Notes under the pieces: model-generated | Told to the model about the DNA's origin: nothing | The model's input: the letters and a program-made list of their open reading frames with translations, nothing else | Database searches by the model: none | Made by a program: the position numbers and the translations under genes | Shown here: positions 15,449 through 24,399 of the stretch, piece by piece | How the letters are laid out: each line of letters opens with the position of its first letter | Position numbering within the stretch: position 1 is the stretch's first letter | Assembly (NCBI GenBank): GCA_029218425.1 | Contig: JAQXRH010000035.1 | Location: forward strand, 1 to 32,234 | DNA length: 32,234 nt | Reading direction: 5' to 3' | Origin: Bacteroidales bacterium | Lineage (GTDB): Bacteria; Bacteroidota; Bacteroidia; Bacteroidales; Muribaculaceae

Positions 15449-16170
15449 TTGATGCGTGCCCGCGTGCACACAGCTCCGTCTCTCACTATCTCTACGTCCT
15501 GAGTATTCTCGTCGCCCACGCTTCTCACCTCCACAGTCTCCCCAAACAATGCTTCGGCATGATACGAGATGTCGAACCGGCTCACCCGGTGGCGGTCAAA
15601 GAAGTCCAGCCCCCAGCGGTCTAATATCAGCTGCACGTACCTCGTGGAGTTGACATGGCGGTTGAAGTCGATGTCGGAATATTTGAAGCGATAGGTGGTC
15701 ACCATGTCGGCTTCCCCTATCTTGCCCATTCGTGGATGACGCTCAATAGGGCATCGGCGCTCGCTCGGCGTAATTTTCTCCAGCATCGCGCTTAAGTCGG
15801 CCGGCCGGCGGGTGGCTATATGGATGGCTACCCAGGTCAACCGTGCATAGCCTATCACCTCGTCACTGCCATCGCGTATTTCCACGATACGTTCCGAGTA
15901 GTGCCTGTTCAATTCCTCTACCCATGTGATGAGGCTATATGCCGTATCGATCGACGGAAATCGTTGCAGCTCTATGCTCAACCGCGACAACACCCACGCA
16001 TTGTTCTCCTTGATAAGGTAGTCGTAGCCTACGCCGAGCGCGTCGGCATGGGCTGTAGCAATGTCGATGAGCCGCTGCGTGAGCAGTGGCAACGACATCT
16101 CTTGCTGGGCATCACATTCGGCTGCCGTCAAATAATAGTCTACCCTGTATTCCGCTTTCTGTTCTTCCAT
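15430..16170 (-). CDS. Acyl-ACP thioesterase
   Basis: 246 residues with two hot-dog domains (about 8-130 and 155-246). It hydrolyses acyl-ACP to free fatty acid in the cytoplasm. Family features are the N-terminal EYRVDYYLTAAECDAQQEMS, NNAWVLSRLSIELQRFPSID, and the second-domain RFKYSDIDFNRHVNSTRYVQ containing the conserved Asn-x-His-Val-Asn-like catalytic region. In Bacteroidales this gene is commonly embedded between ilvN and ilvC, as here; a link of branched-chain keto-acid metabolism to fatty-acid composition is plausible. The stop codon lies within a 20-base tandem repeat. Confidence 0.9.
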   Translation of the reverse strand: MEEQKAEYRVDYYLTAAECDAQQEMSLPLLTQRLIDIATAHADALGVGYDYLIKENNAWVLSRLSIELQRFPSIDTAYSLITWVEELNRHYSERIVEIRDGSDEVIGYARLTWVAIHIATRRPADLSAMLEKITPSERRCPIERHPRMGKIGEADMVTTYRFKYSDIDFNRHVNSTRYVQLILDRWGLDFFDRHRVSRFDISYHAEALFGETVEVRSVGDENTQDVEIVRDGAVCTRARIKFNRRS

Positions 16171-16244
16171 TTCTCTCTTGGTTTTGTCGTTCTAATGATT
16201 GATTGTCTGTTCGCTAATTCCAACAATTAACATTAGCCGATGGT

Positions 16245-16802
16245 TTACTTTTCAGAGGGAAATTTGTCGGGATGAAGGCGTGCCTGTTGCTCTATATAGT
16301 TCGACACATGCTCGATGGGCGATTTTGTCACTGTCACGCGGCCTGAGCGTACGAACTGGCGTATGTCGTAACGCTTCAGCTCTTCAAACAGGGCTTCGGT
16401 CTCGTCGTTGTGCCCGGTTTTTTCCAATATGGTATACTCCGGCGTGATGTCGAGGATGCGCGCCCCGTGGTGACGTATGATGTTTTCCAAATTGCTCTCT
16501 ATTAGCAATTTGTCGGTAGGCACCTTGTAGAGCGCCACTTCCTGGTAGACTATCTCGTCGTCGGTGTGCAAAAAGGCTTTCAACACGTCGATACGTTTCT
16601 CTATCTGCTGCACCACCTTCTCCATCTGTCGGCGGTCGCCGTAGGCCGTAAATGTCAGCTTATGCACGCCGGGTATTGACGTGGGGCTGGCTGAGATGCT
16701 TTCCAAATTGATGCATCGACGCGTGAAAATGATGGTCACCTGGTTGAGTACGCCGACATTATTCTCCGAAAATACCGATATTGTGAACAACTGCTTTTCC
16801 AT
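16245..16802 (-). CDS. ilvN: Acetolactate synthase small (regulatory) subunit
   Basis: 185 residues. An N-terminal ACT domain (about 4-78: LFTISVFSENNVGVLNQVTI, then RRCINLESISASPTSIPGVH) is followed by the C-terminal IlvN/IlvH domain. It binds the large subunit and, in characterised homologues, mediates valine feedback. It lies 15 bases after ilvB. Valine sensitivity cannot be judged from the sequence alone. Confidence 0.94.
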   Translation of the reverse strand: MEKQLFTISVFSENNVGVLNQVTIIFTRRCINLESISASPTSIPGVHKLTFTAYGDRRQMEKVVQQIEKRIDVLKAFLHTDDEIVYQEVALYKVPTDKLLIESNLENIIRHHGARILDITPEYTILEKTGHNDETEALFEELKRYDIRQFVRSGRVTVTKSPIEHVSNYIEQQARLHPDKFPSEK

Positions 16803-16817
16803 AATAGCTTTGCCTCC

Positions 16818-18530
16818 TTACAATTTAAACATCTCGTTAGCATTTATCATCATCTCGTCGACTGCCGCTCCGAGCGGTATCATCGGGAATATCATATCGG
16901 TGGGATCAATATTCACATTGAGCAGGTAGGCGCTGTCGCTCTTTACCATGCGCTCTATCGCGTCGTCGAGCTGTTCGCGTTCGGTCACATCCTCTCCCTT
17001 TATCCCGTAGGCTGCACATATGGCCACGAAATCGGGATTTATCATCGGGGTCTGTGAGAAACGTCCGTGATAGAACAGCTGCTGCCACTGGCGCACGTTG
17101 CCCAAGAAGTTGTTGTTGAGCAGCACTATCTTTACGGCTGTGCCATACTCAAGTATGGTGCCAAGCTCCTGTATTGTCATTTGAAAACCGCCGTCGCCCA
17201 CGAATAGCACTACTTCGCGTTCGGGGCAGCCCATCTTGGCGCCTATGGCGGCGGGCAGTCCGAAGCCCATCGTGCCTAATCCGCCCGAGGTGAGCAACGA
17301 CCGTGGCTGGGTGAAGCGGAAATAGCGCGAGCCGAACATCTGGTTCTGCCCTACGTCGGTCACTCCTATCGCCTTGTTCTCAAACGCGCGGCTCACCTTG
17401 TTGACCACCTCGCCCATCTTCATCATCCCTTCGGTAGGATACACCTCGGGGTTGATTACCTTCTCGGTCTCTATCTTCTCGCACGGCTCGAATGATTCGA
17501 GCCACTCGGTGCGGCGGGTCTGGTTGATTTTCGGCAACAATGCTTCAAGCGCCTGGCGCGCATCGGCATGTATTGTCAGCGCGGCCTTCACGTTCTTGTT
17601 GAATTCCGACGAGTCGATGTCGATATGAATGACCTTGGCCTGTGGGGCATATTTGTCGAGGCGGCCGGTCACACGGTCGTCAAATCGCATACCTATGGCC
17701 AATATGACGTCGGCTCGGTTGGTGTTATAGTTAGGCCCGATATTGCCATGCATGCCGAGCAACCCTTTGTACAGGTGGTGGTCCGACGGCATTGTCGACA
17801 ATCCCAATAGCGTGGTGGCTACCGGTATGTCGGCTTTCTCGGCAAGCATCTGGAGCTCTTTCTCCGCTTGGGCTATCATCACGCCGTGCCCCGATATTAT
17901 CATAGGCCGCTCTGACAGGTTGAGCATCCGCGCTGCCTCGGAGATGTCGGCGCTGTTGATTTCGGGCACGGGGAGATACGACCGTATGTAGTCGCACGTC
18001 TGTGGTTCCCAGTCGAGCATGCCCACCTGTGCATCCTTAGCTATGTCGAGCACTACGGGGCCGGGGCGGCCGTTACCTGCTATGTAGAAGGCGCGTGCCA
18101 CTGCTGCCGGTATGTCCTCGGCGCGGCGTATCTGTATCGCCCATTTGGTCACGGGGTGCACGATGCCCACTACGTCGGTCTCCTGGAAGGCATCGCTGCC
18201 CAATAGCGACGATGCTACCTGGCCGGTGATTACTACCAACGGCGTAGAGTCCATAAGCGCATCCGACAAGCCGGTGATTACATTGGTGGCGGCAGGTCCC
18301 GATGTCACTATCACCACTCCGGTCTTGCCCGTAGCACGCGCGTAGCCCTGTGCGGCATGGGTGGCACCTTGCTCGTGGCGCACCAATATGTGCTTCAACT
18401 GCGTTGTGTAGTCGTAAAGCTTATCGTATACCGGGATAATGGCTCCACCGGGATACCCGAACACCGTATCTACGCCCTCGTTTATGAGCGATTTGATAAG
18501 TGCCTCAGCTCCATTAATCTTATTACTCAT
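16818..18530 (-). CDS. ilvB: Acetolactate synthase large (catalytic) subunit
   Basis: 570 residues, full length. This TPP-dependent enzyme condenses two pyruvates, or pyruvate with 2-ketobutyrate. The cofactor-activating glutamate is E53 in RHEQGATHAAQGYARATG; FGYPGGAIIPVYDKL precedes it. The TPP/Mg motif VGDGGFQMTIQELG ... LLNNNFLG lies near residues 440-470. It follows ilvD by 61 bases and precedes ilvN by 15, so all three are one operon. Confidence 0.96.
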   Translation of the reverse strand: MSNKINGAEALIKSLINEGVDTVFGYPGGAIIPVYDKLYDYTTQLKHILVRHEQGATHAAQGYARATGKTGVVIVTSGPAATNVITGLSDALMDSTPLVVITGQVASSLLGSDAFQETDVVGIVHPVTKWAIQIRRAEDIPAAVARAFYIAGNGRPGPVVLDIAKDAQVGMLDWEPQTCDYIRSYLPVPEINSADISEAARMLNLSERPMIISGHGVMIAQAEKELQMLAEKADIPVATTLLGLSTMPSDHHLYKGLLGMHGNIGPNYNTNRADVILAIGMRFDDRVTGRLDKYAPQAKVIHIDIDSSEFNKNVKAALTIHADARQALEALLPKINQTRRTEWLESFEPCEKIETEKVINPEVYPTEGMMKMGEVVNKVSRAFENKAIGVTDVGQNQMFGSRYFRFTQPRSLLTSGGLGTMGFGLPAAIGAKMGCPEREVVLFVGDGGFQMTIQELGTILEYGTAVKIVLLNNNFLGNVRQWQQLFYHGRFSQTPMINPDFVAICAAYGIKGEDVTEREQLDDAIERMVKSDSAYLLNVNIDPTDMIFPMIPLGAAVDEMMINANEMFKL

Positions 18531-18591
18531 ATAGTATTTTGCCTTTTTACCTTAAAACTATTCTTAATTATCGGGGGACGGCCCCGACGTG

Positions 18592-20418
18592 TTATTGTCT
18601 TACGCCACCCTTGTCGGCCGATGTCACTGCGGCGGCATAGTTGCGCAAGGCTTTCGATACCACCCTGTCGCGCCCGCGGGGCGTGAATGCGTCGCTGCCA
18701 AATGCCTGTTCGGCCATCCGACGTGCGGCAAGCTCTTCGTCGCTGATATCTACCTTGATGGTTCGCGCCGGTATGTCTATCTCTATGAAATCGCCGTCTC
18801 TCACCAAACCTATATTGCCGCCGGCAGCTGCCTCAGGCGATATGTGACCGATTGAAAGCCCCGATGTGCCGCCCGAGAAACGTCCGTCGGTGATAAGCGC
18901 GCACTCTTTGCCTAAATGCTTAGCTTTGATATAGCTGGTGGGGTAGAGCATCTCTTGCATGCCGGGGCCTCCTTTAGGCCCTTCGTAGGTGATTACCACC
19001 ACGTCGCCGGCTACTACGCTGTCGCCCAATATGCCTTCTACGGCTTCGTCCTGCGAGCGGAACACTTTGGCCGGGCCGCGGAACCGGAAGATGCTCTCGT
19101 CGACTCCGGCGGTCTTGACCACGCAGCCGTCAAGTGCGATATTCCCTTTGAGGACGGCGAGGCCGCCGTCTTTCACGTAGGCATGTTCCACGTCTCTGAT
19201 GCATCCGTTGGCGCGGTCGCTGTCGAGCGTGGTATACGTTGCGTTCTGCGATCCAAGCACAAGGTTCTTTGCCTCGCCCGGTGCCGAACGCCACAATTGG
19301 CCGGCCACGGCGTCGTCGTAGCCGCTTCCCTCGAGGGCGTATTTCTCGATTGCTTCGCCCAAGGTCAGGCCGTCGACGCGTTTCACTGTCGTGTCAACCA
19401 ATCCGGCATCGGCAAGCTGCTTCATGATGGAGAGGATGCCGCCGGCACGGTTCACGTCCTGGATATGGTAGTGGGAGTTGGGCGCTACTTTGCACAGTAC
19501 GGGGGTCTTGCGCGACAGCATGTCTATGTCGTCCATCTTGAAGTCGGCCCCGGCCTCGTTGGCTATTGCGAGTAGATGGAGCACGGTGTTGGTCGACCCG
19601 CCCATCGCTATGTCCAACGTCATGGCATTGAGTATGGCCTGGCGCGAAGCTATCGACCGCGGCAACACTGAAGTGTCGTCGTTCTCGTAGAAGGCGTAGG
19701 TGTTCTCCACTATCTTCTTTGCGGCTCTCTTGAATAGCTCTTTGCGGTTGGCATGCGTGGCGACTATCGTCCCATTGCCGGGAAGTGCAAGCCCGATTGC
19801 CTCGTTGAGCGAGTTCATGGAGTTTGCGGTAAACATGCCCGAACACGAGCCGCAGGTGGGGCAGCCGCGCCGTTCGAGCTCGGCTACGGTATTGTCGTCG
19901 ACGGTGGTGTCGGCCGAATCTATCATTATGTCTATCAGGTCGAGTGCGCGGTTGCCTAATTTGCCGGCCTCCATCGGGCCGCCGCTCACAAATATTGCCG
20001 GTATGTTCAAGCGCATTGCTGCCATGAGCATTCCCGGGGTGACCTTGTCGCAATTGGATATGCACACCATGGCATCGGCCTTATGCGCATTGACCATATA
20101 CTCCACGGAGTCGGCTATCAAGTCGCGCGACGGCAACGAGTAAAGCATCCCGTCATGTCCCATCGCTATACCATCGTCTATGGCGATGGTGTTAAATTCA
20201 GCAGCAAAGCATCCAAGTTTCTCTATCTCTTCCTTCACCACTTGTCCTATCTCATGAAGATGCGTGTGTCCGGGGACAAACTGTGTGAACGAATTGACTA
20301 CGGCAATAATCGGCTTACCGATTTGCTCCTCTTTCATACCATTTGCGCGCCATAATGCTCGTGCGCCGGCCATGCGGCGGCCCTGAGTGCTCGTCGCGCT
20401 TCTTAACGGTGTAGGCAT
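18592..20418 (-). CDS. ilvD: Dihydroxy-acid dehydratase
   Basis: 608 residues, closely like the E. coli enzyme along its length. It dehydrates dihydroxy-isovalerate and -methylvalerate to the 2-keto acids of valine and isoleucine. Iron-sulphur cysteines are seen in [11 protein letters not shown] (C119, C123) and [17 protein letters not shown] (C186, C189, C192). The lysine K125 after the second cysteine is the carbamylated metal ligand of the family. First gene of the ilvDBN operon; a consensus promoter lies about 290 bases upstream, leaving a long leader. Confidence 0.96.
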   Translation of the reverse strand: MPTPLRSATSTQGRRMAGARALWRANGMKEEQIGKPIIAVVNSFTQFVPGHTHLHEIGQVVKEEIEKLGCFAAEFNTIAIDDGIAMGHDGMLYSLPSRDLIADSVEYMVNAHKADAMVCISNCDKVTPGMLMAAMRLNIPAIFVSGGPMEAGKLGNRALDLIDIMIDSADTTVDDNTVAELERRGCPTCGSCSGMFTANSMNSLNEAIGLALPGNGTIVATHANRKELFKRAAKKIVENTYAFYENDDTSVLPRSIASRQAILNAMTLDIAMGGSTNTVLHLLAIANEAGADFKMDDIDMLSRKTPVLCKVAPNSHYHIQDVNRAGGILSIMKQLADAGLVDTTVKRVDGLTLGEAIEKYALEGSGYDDAVAGQLWRSAPGEAKNLVLGSQNATYTTLDSDRANGCIRDVEHAYVKDGGLAVLKGNIALDGCVVKTAGVDESIFRFRGPAKVFRSQDEAVEGILGDSVVAGDVVVITYEGPKGGPGMQEMLYPTSYIKAKHLGKECALITDGRFSGGTSGLSIGHISPEAAAGGNIGLVRDGDFIEIDIPARTIKVDISDEELAARRMAEQAFGSDAFTPRGRDRVVSKALRNYAAAVTSADKGGVRQ

Positions 20419-20703
20419 ATCTTTTGTTTTTTTCTATTAGTTCACTATTTCCATTTTCTTAATCATAGGCAATTCGTCTATGGCTTTGCACCATTTATTG
20501 CCTGATAAGCGTATGCAAAAATTGCATCTTAATTGATTGCTCGTTTCGCTCTTTCCGTAGCAAGATGTCAACCTATTTTAGCATCATCTTTTCTCCCTTA
20601 ACTTGCAAAATAACAACCTTTTTTATGCCTTTTTGCATCGAAATTTCACTTTCCGACTGCTGAAAAATATGTTTTTTAACATAGTTTTTTAATCAGTATT
20701 TTG

Positions 20704-20735
20704 CAAAAGTATTGAAAAATACGAGATTTCACAAA
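20704..20735 (-). promoter_or_regulatory. Promoter of the ilvDBN operon
   Basis: On the minus strand TTTG (20732-20735) and TACTTTTG (20704-20711) are 20 bases apart, matching the Bacteroidetes consensus. Transcription would start near 20697. Confidence 0.65.
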
Positions 20736-20872
20736 TAATTGCACACTTTTTTGCCCATTATGCAATTAAATTTTCAGCAAATGCGGCAATTACGCCCCAT
20801 TCTGCTTTGCCCCATCCCCCGCCGTCGCAATAATCCCATTAATTGCCCTGGCCGCTGCAGGCATCTGCGCCT

Positions 20873-20980
20873 CTTGCCATTTGCTCCGTCGTCCCCCTCA
20901 TCTCGCCTGTATATCGGGAGCTTGCCATTTGGTCCGCCCATCTCGCTTTGTATATCGGGAGTTTGCCATTTGGTCTGTCG
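20873..20980. repeat. Degenerate tandem repeat, about 2.5 units of 41-48 bases
   Basis: Units start TTGCCATTTG and end TGTATATCGGGAG: 20873-20920, 20921-20961, and a partial copy 20962-20980. The first unit has a few extra bases. It is in no reading frame of a recognised gene. Confidence 0.7.
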
Positions 20981-21121
20981 CACCCAGCCGCTCCAGCTGA
21001 GATTTTTACTTAGCATTATCGGAAGGATTGCTGTTATTTCAAAATATTTGCGTAATTTCGCATCGGGGTGGCGACGGGCAATGGCTGTTTTATTAATTAT
21101 GACTGTCAAAGATATAAAGAT

Positions 21122-23038
21122 ATGACAAATTTCGGATTTTTCAGGGTTGCCGCGGCGGTGCCGGCGGTGTCCCCGGCTGATTGTTCTACCAATATTGAAA
21201 GCATTATAGCCGTAGCCCGACAGGCTGCCGATGCCGGTGCGGAGGTGGTGGTGACGCCGGAAATGTCGGTGACGGGGTACACCTGCGCCGACCTTTTCCA
21301 CAATGCCACTCTTTACCGTGCGGCCTTGGAGGCCTTGGAGCATCTTGCTCGTGAAAGCGCCGCCATCAACACGGTGATAGTGGTGGGCGCCCCATTCGAG
21401 CACTGCTCTCGCCAGTACAATTGCGCCGTCGTCATAGCCCATGGCGACATCATCGCCATCGTCCCCAAGTCATATCTGCCTAATTACAACGAGTTTTACG
21501 AACGGCGTTGGTGGCACCCTGCCGACGATAGCCTCTCCATGGTGACTGTCGGCGAGCATTCCGGCGTGCCGTTCGGCCGCAACCAGCTCGTGTCGGTCAA
21601 TGGCGTGAATGTGGCAATTGAGATATGCGAGGACTTATGGACTGCTATCCCGCCGTCGTCGAGGCACGCGTTGGCCGGGGCTGAGGTCGTCCTCAACCTG
21701 TCGGCTTCCGATGACATCATCGGCAAGTATGGCTATCTTCGCGGCCTCGTAGCTCAGCAGTCGGCGCGTTGCATGGCTGCTTACGTCTATGCCGGGGCTG
21801 GTTATGGCGAGTCGTCCACCGATTTGGTGTTCGACGGCAAGGCTCTCATAGCCGAAAATGGGAAGGTAGTGGCCGAAGGCAACCGGTGGCAGTCGGAACC
21901 GCAGTTTGTGGTGGCCGATGTCGATGTCGAAGCGTTGCGCCGCGACCGCATGCACACCACCTCCTGGGGCGATACCGCATCGCGCGAAGTGACCGTGCCC
22001 TACAACACTACTGCCGTCGACGTCGCCACTGCCGATGACGATTCTCGCCACCTGATGCGCAGTGTCAACCCTATGCCTTTCGTGCCGGCCGATAGCAGCG
22101 ATATGCTTCAGCGCTGCGACGAGATTACCAACATACAGGTGGCAGGGCTCGCACGGCGTCTTGATGCTACCCGCACGCGTAACCTCGTGGTGGGCATCTC
22201 GGGCGGCTTGGACTCTACGTTGGCGTTGCTGATTGCGGTGAAAACGTTCGATAGGCTGCATCTCGACCGCAAGGGTATTGTGGGAGTCACCATGCCTGGT
22301 TTCGGCACCACGGGGCGTACCTACAACAATGCCCTGACCCTCATGAAGGCGTTGGGCATATCGATACGCGAAATCTCAATCGTCGATGCCGTCAATCTGC
22401 ATTTCAGGGATATTGGCCACGACCCGGCTGTCACCGATGTCACTTATGAAAATTCTCAGGCTCGCGAACGCACGCAGATTTTGATGGACATTGCCAACCA
22501 AGTGGGCGGCATGGTGCTCGGCACCGGCGACCTCTCGGAGCTTGCCCTCGGTTGGGCTACTTATAATGGCGACCACATGTCGATGTATGGCGTCAACGCT
22601 GGCGTGCCCAAGACTTTGGTGCGCCATTTGGTGCGTTATTTCGTGGAGATTATCGGCAGCGATGAAGCCCGGGCGGCGCTTTACGACATCATCGACACAC
22701 CGATAAGCCCCGAGCTGACCCCGGCTGCCGCCGACGGCTCTATAGCCCAACGCACCGAGGACCTTGTTGGGCCCTATGAGCTGCACGATTTCTTCCTGTA
22801 CTACACTTTGCGGTATGGGTTCTCGCCCGAAAAGATTGAATACCTTGCGCGCCATGCCTACCCGGGCCGCGAAGATGAGATTGCGAAGTGGATAAAAGTG
22901 TTCTTCCGCCGTTTCTTCAACCAGCAGTTCAAGCGGTCATGCCTGCCCGACGGCCCCAAAGTGGGTAGCGTATGCCTGTCGCCGCGAGGTGACTGGCGCA
23001 TGCCCTCCGACGCATCCTCCGCAATGTGGCTGAAATAA
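21122..23038 (+). CDS. nadE: Glutamine-dependent NAD+ synthetase
   Basis: 638 residues from the ATG at 21122 (MTNFGFFRVAAAVPAVSP); an earlier in-frame ATG adds non-homologous residues. The N-terminal nitrilase-type glutaminase has the catalytic triad E47 (TPEMSVTGYTC), K116 (VPKSYLPNYNEFYE) and C169 (AIEICEDLW). The C-terminal synthetase has the ATP pyrophosphatase loop SGGLDSTLAL (360-369) and the typical end KVGSVCLSPRGDWRMPSDAS. It amidates NaAD to NAD+ using glutamine. It stands alone on the plus strand and converges on cinA. Confidence 0.95.
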   Translation: MTNFGFFRVAAAVPAVSPADCSTNIESIIAVARQAADAGAEVVVTPEMSVTGYTCADLFHNATLYRAALEALEHLARESAAINTVIVVGAPFEHCSRQYNCAVVIAHGDIIAIVPKSYLPNYNEFYERRWWHPADDSLSMVTVGEHSGVPFGRNQLVSVNGVNVAIEICEDLWTAIPPSSRHALAGAEVVLNLSASDDIIGKYGYLRGLVAQQSARCMAAYVYAGAGYGESSTDLVFDGKALIAENGKVVAEGNRWQSEPQFVVADVDVEALRRDRMHTTSWGDTASREVTVPYNTTAVDVATADDDSRHLMRSVNPMPFVPADSSDMLQRCDEITNIQVAGLARRLDATRTRNLVVGISGGLDSTLALLIAVKTFDRLHLDRKGIVGVTMPGFGTTGRTYNNALTLMKALGISIREISIVDAVNLHFRDIGHDPAVTDVTYENSQARERTQILMDIANQVGGMVLGTGDLSELALGWATYNGDHMSMYGVNAGVPKTLVRHLVRYFVEIIGSDEARAALYDIIDTPISPELTPAAADGSIAQRTEDLVGPYELHDFFLYYTLRYGFSPEKIEYLARHAYPGREDEIAKWIKVFFRRFFNQQFKRSCLPDGPKVGSVCLSPRGDWRMPSDASSAMWLK

Positions 23039-23073
23039 CGGCCTGCTCTCTCTTAGCCCAACGGCCTATTTAC

Positions 23074-23165
23074 GCCATGGGCTATTTGAACCCAGTGAGG
23101 CTTATTTGGGATTTTCTTGCCATAGGCTGAGGCTTATTTGGCATGCCTCGCCACGGGCTATTTGA
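23074..23165. repeat. Interleaved short direct repeats at the nadE-cinA junction
   Basis: GCCATGGGCTATTTGA at 23074 recurs with one change at 23150-23165, and GAGGCTTATTTGG occurs at 23097-23109 and 23129-23141. The last copy of the first motif contains the cinA stop codon, so the intergenic copy appears to duplicate the gene end. Confidence 0.6.
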
Positions 23166-24399
23166 GCGCCATGGCGAGGAGGGTGAGGGCGGTGGTGGAT
23201 GCGCGGTCGATGACGCGGTCGCGCGTGCCAGGGAAGTGGTAGGTGGCTGCCACGGTTCGCTCGGGGGTGGCGATTGCTATGCATACCGTGCCTACCGGTT
23301 TGCCGGGGGTGGCGCCGCCGGGGCCGGCGATGCCCGACGTGGCGATGGCGCAGTCGCTGCCAATGGCTTTGCGTATACCTTGTGCCATTTGTGCCACTAC
23401 TTCTTCGCTGACTACGCCGTGGGCTTCGATAACGGCGGGGTCGACACCTAAGATGTTGATTTTGACGCTGTTTTCGTAGGCCACTACCGAACCGTGGTAG
23501 CAGTCGGAGCATCCGGCGATGGCGGTGATGCGGTGGGCTATGTTGCCCCCGGTGCAGCTCTCGGCAGTAGCTACGCTGTAGCCTTTGGCGCGCAGGCGTT
23601 GTAGCATTGACTCTTCGGGGGTAAGGTCGGCATCGGCCAATAGGTGGTCGGCAAATATGTCGCACAATTGGGCATGAAGCTGGTCGAGCGTGGACTGAAG
23701 CAGTGAATCGTCGGTGTGATGCCCGTCGATGCGCAGGCGTATGATACCCGGCTTGGGGAGATAGGCAAGGTGGATGAATGGGGGCAATGCGTCCTCCCAC
23801 GCGTCGAGTTGTATCGCCACTTTTGATTCGGTAAGCCCTTCTACTATCACGCACCTGTGCCCGATATGTTCGTCGCTGTGAAATTTGTCAAGCAGTTGGG
23901 GAAATACTTCGGCGCGAAACATTTGCAAGGTCTCAAATGGCACGCCGGGCATGGATACGAGCACTTTGCCGTCGGTGCGTTCAAACCACATTATGGGCGC
24001 TGTGCCTACGCGGTTCTGTATGACGCGGCAGCTGGTGGGCACCATAGCCTGGGCCTCGGTGAGCGGGTTGAGTTGGATGCCGCGTTTGGCGAATACTTCC
24101 TTGATGTTGTCGAGCACGGTGGGGTCGTGCCGTAGCTCGCCGCCGAAGTATTTGCAAAGTGTGAGTTTGGTGATATCGTCCTTTGTGGGGCCGAGGCCGC
24201 CGGTGGTGAGCACGACATCGGCAACGGCAAATGCCTCGTCGACGGCGGCAGTGATGGCATCGGCATCGTCGTGGATTACTTTTACATATTCAACGCTCCA
24301 CCCGGCAGGGTCGATCATGCGGGCTATGGAGCCGGAATTGGTGTCGACGACTTGCCCGATAAGGAGCTCGTCGCCTATTGCGATTATTGCTATTTTCAT
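23158..24399 (-). CDS. cinA: CinA family protein (molybdopterin-binding-like domain plus NMN deamidase domain)
   Basis: 413 residues, the usual CinA length. Residues 1-165 form the MoCF/COG1058 domain (GDELLIGQVVDTNS, TTGGLGPTKDD at 65-75). The C-terminal domain from about 265 is PncC-type, with ATAESCTGGNIAHR (277-290) and SGIAGPGGATPGKPVG. In characterised homologues these give ADP-ribose pyrophosphatase and NMN deamidase activity, recycling NMN to NaMN, a precursor of the NadE substrate. It is the last gene of the tamB-tsaD-GT unit and overlaps the GT stop by four bases (ATGA). The adjacent convergent nadE suits this role. Confidence 0.94.
   Translation of the reverse strand: MKIAIIAIGDELLIGQVVDTNSGSIARMIDPAGWSVEYVKVIHDDADAITAAVDEAFAVADVVLTTGGLGPTKDDITKLTLCKYFGGELRHDPTVLDNIKEVFAKRGIQLNPLTEAQAMVPTSCRVIQNRVGTAPIMWFERTDGKVLVSMPGVPFETLQMFRAEVFPQLLDKFHSDEHIGHRCVIVEGLTESKVAIQLDAWEDALPPFIHLAYLPKPGIIRLRIDGHHTDDSLLQSTLDQLHAQLCDIFADHLLADADLTPEESMLQRLRAKGYSVATAESCTGGNIAHRITAIAGCSDCYHGSVVAYENSVKINILGVDPAVIEAHGVVSEEVVAQMAQGIRKAIGSDCAIATSGIAGPGGATPGKPVGTVCIAIATPERTVAATYHFPGTRDRVIDRASTTALTLLAMALK

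Larger units (their letters stand above)
20419..21121. other. 703-base divergent region between ilvD and nadE
   Basis: It contains the long ilvD leader, the ilvD promoter, a block of degenerate tandem repeats (20873-20980) and a weak TAATTTCG box (21053-21060) before nadE. The leader can encode a 9-residue peptide with two Ile and one Val codon (MIKKMEIVN) close to ilvD, but no terminator hairpin follows it, so classical attenuation is not supported. No other gene is seen. Confidence 0.6.

Noticed and set aside
20419-20703. Classical ilv attenuator with leader peptide
   Set aside because: The only Ile/Val-bearing short frame ends just before ilvD and is not followed by a terminator stem and T run.
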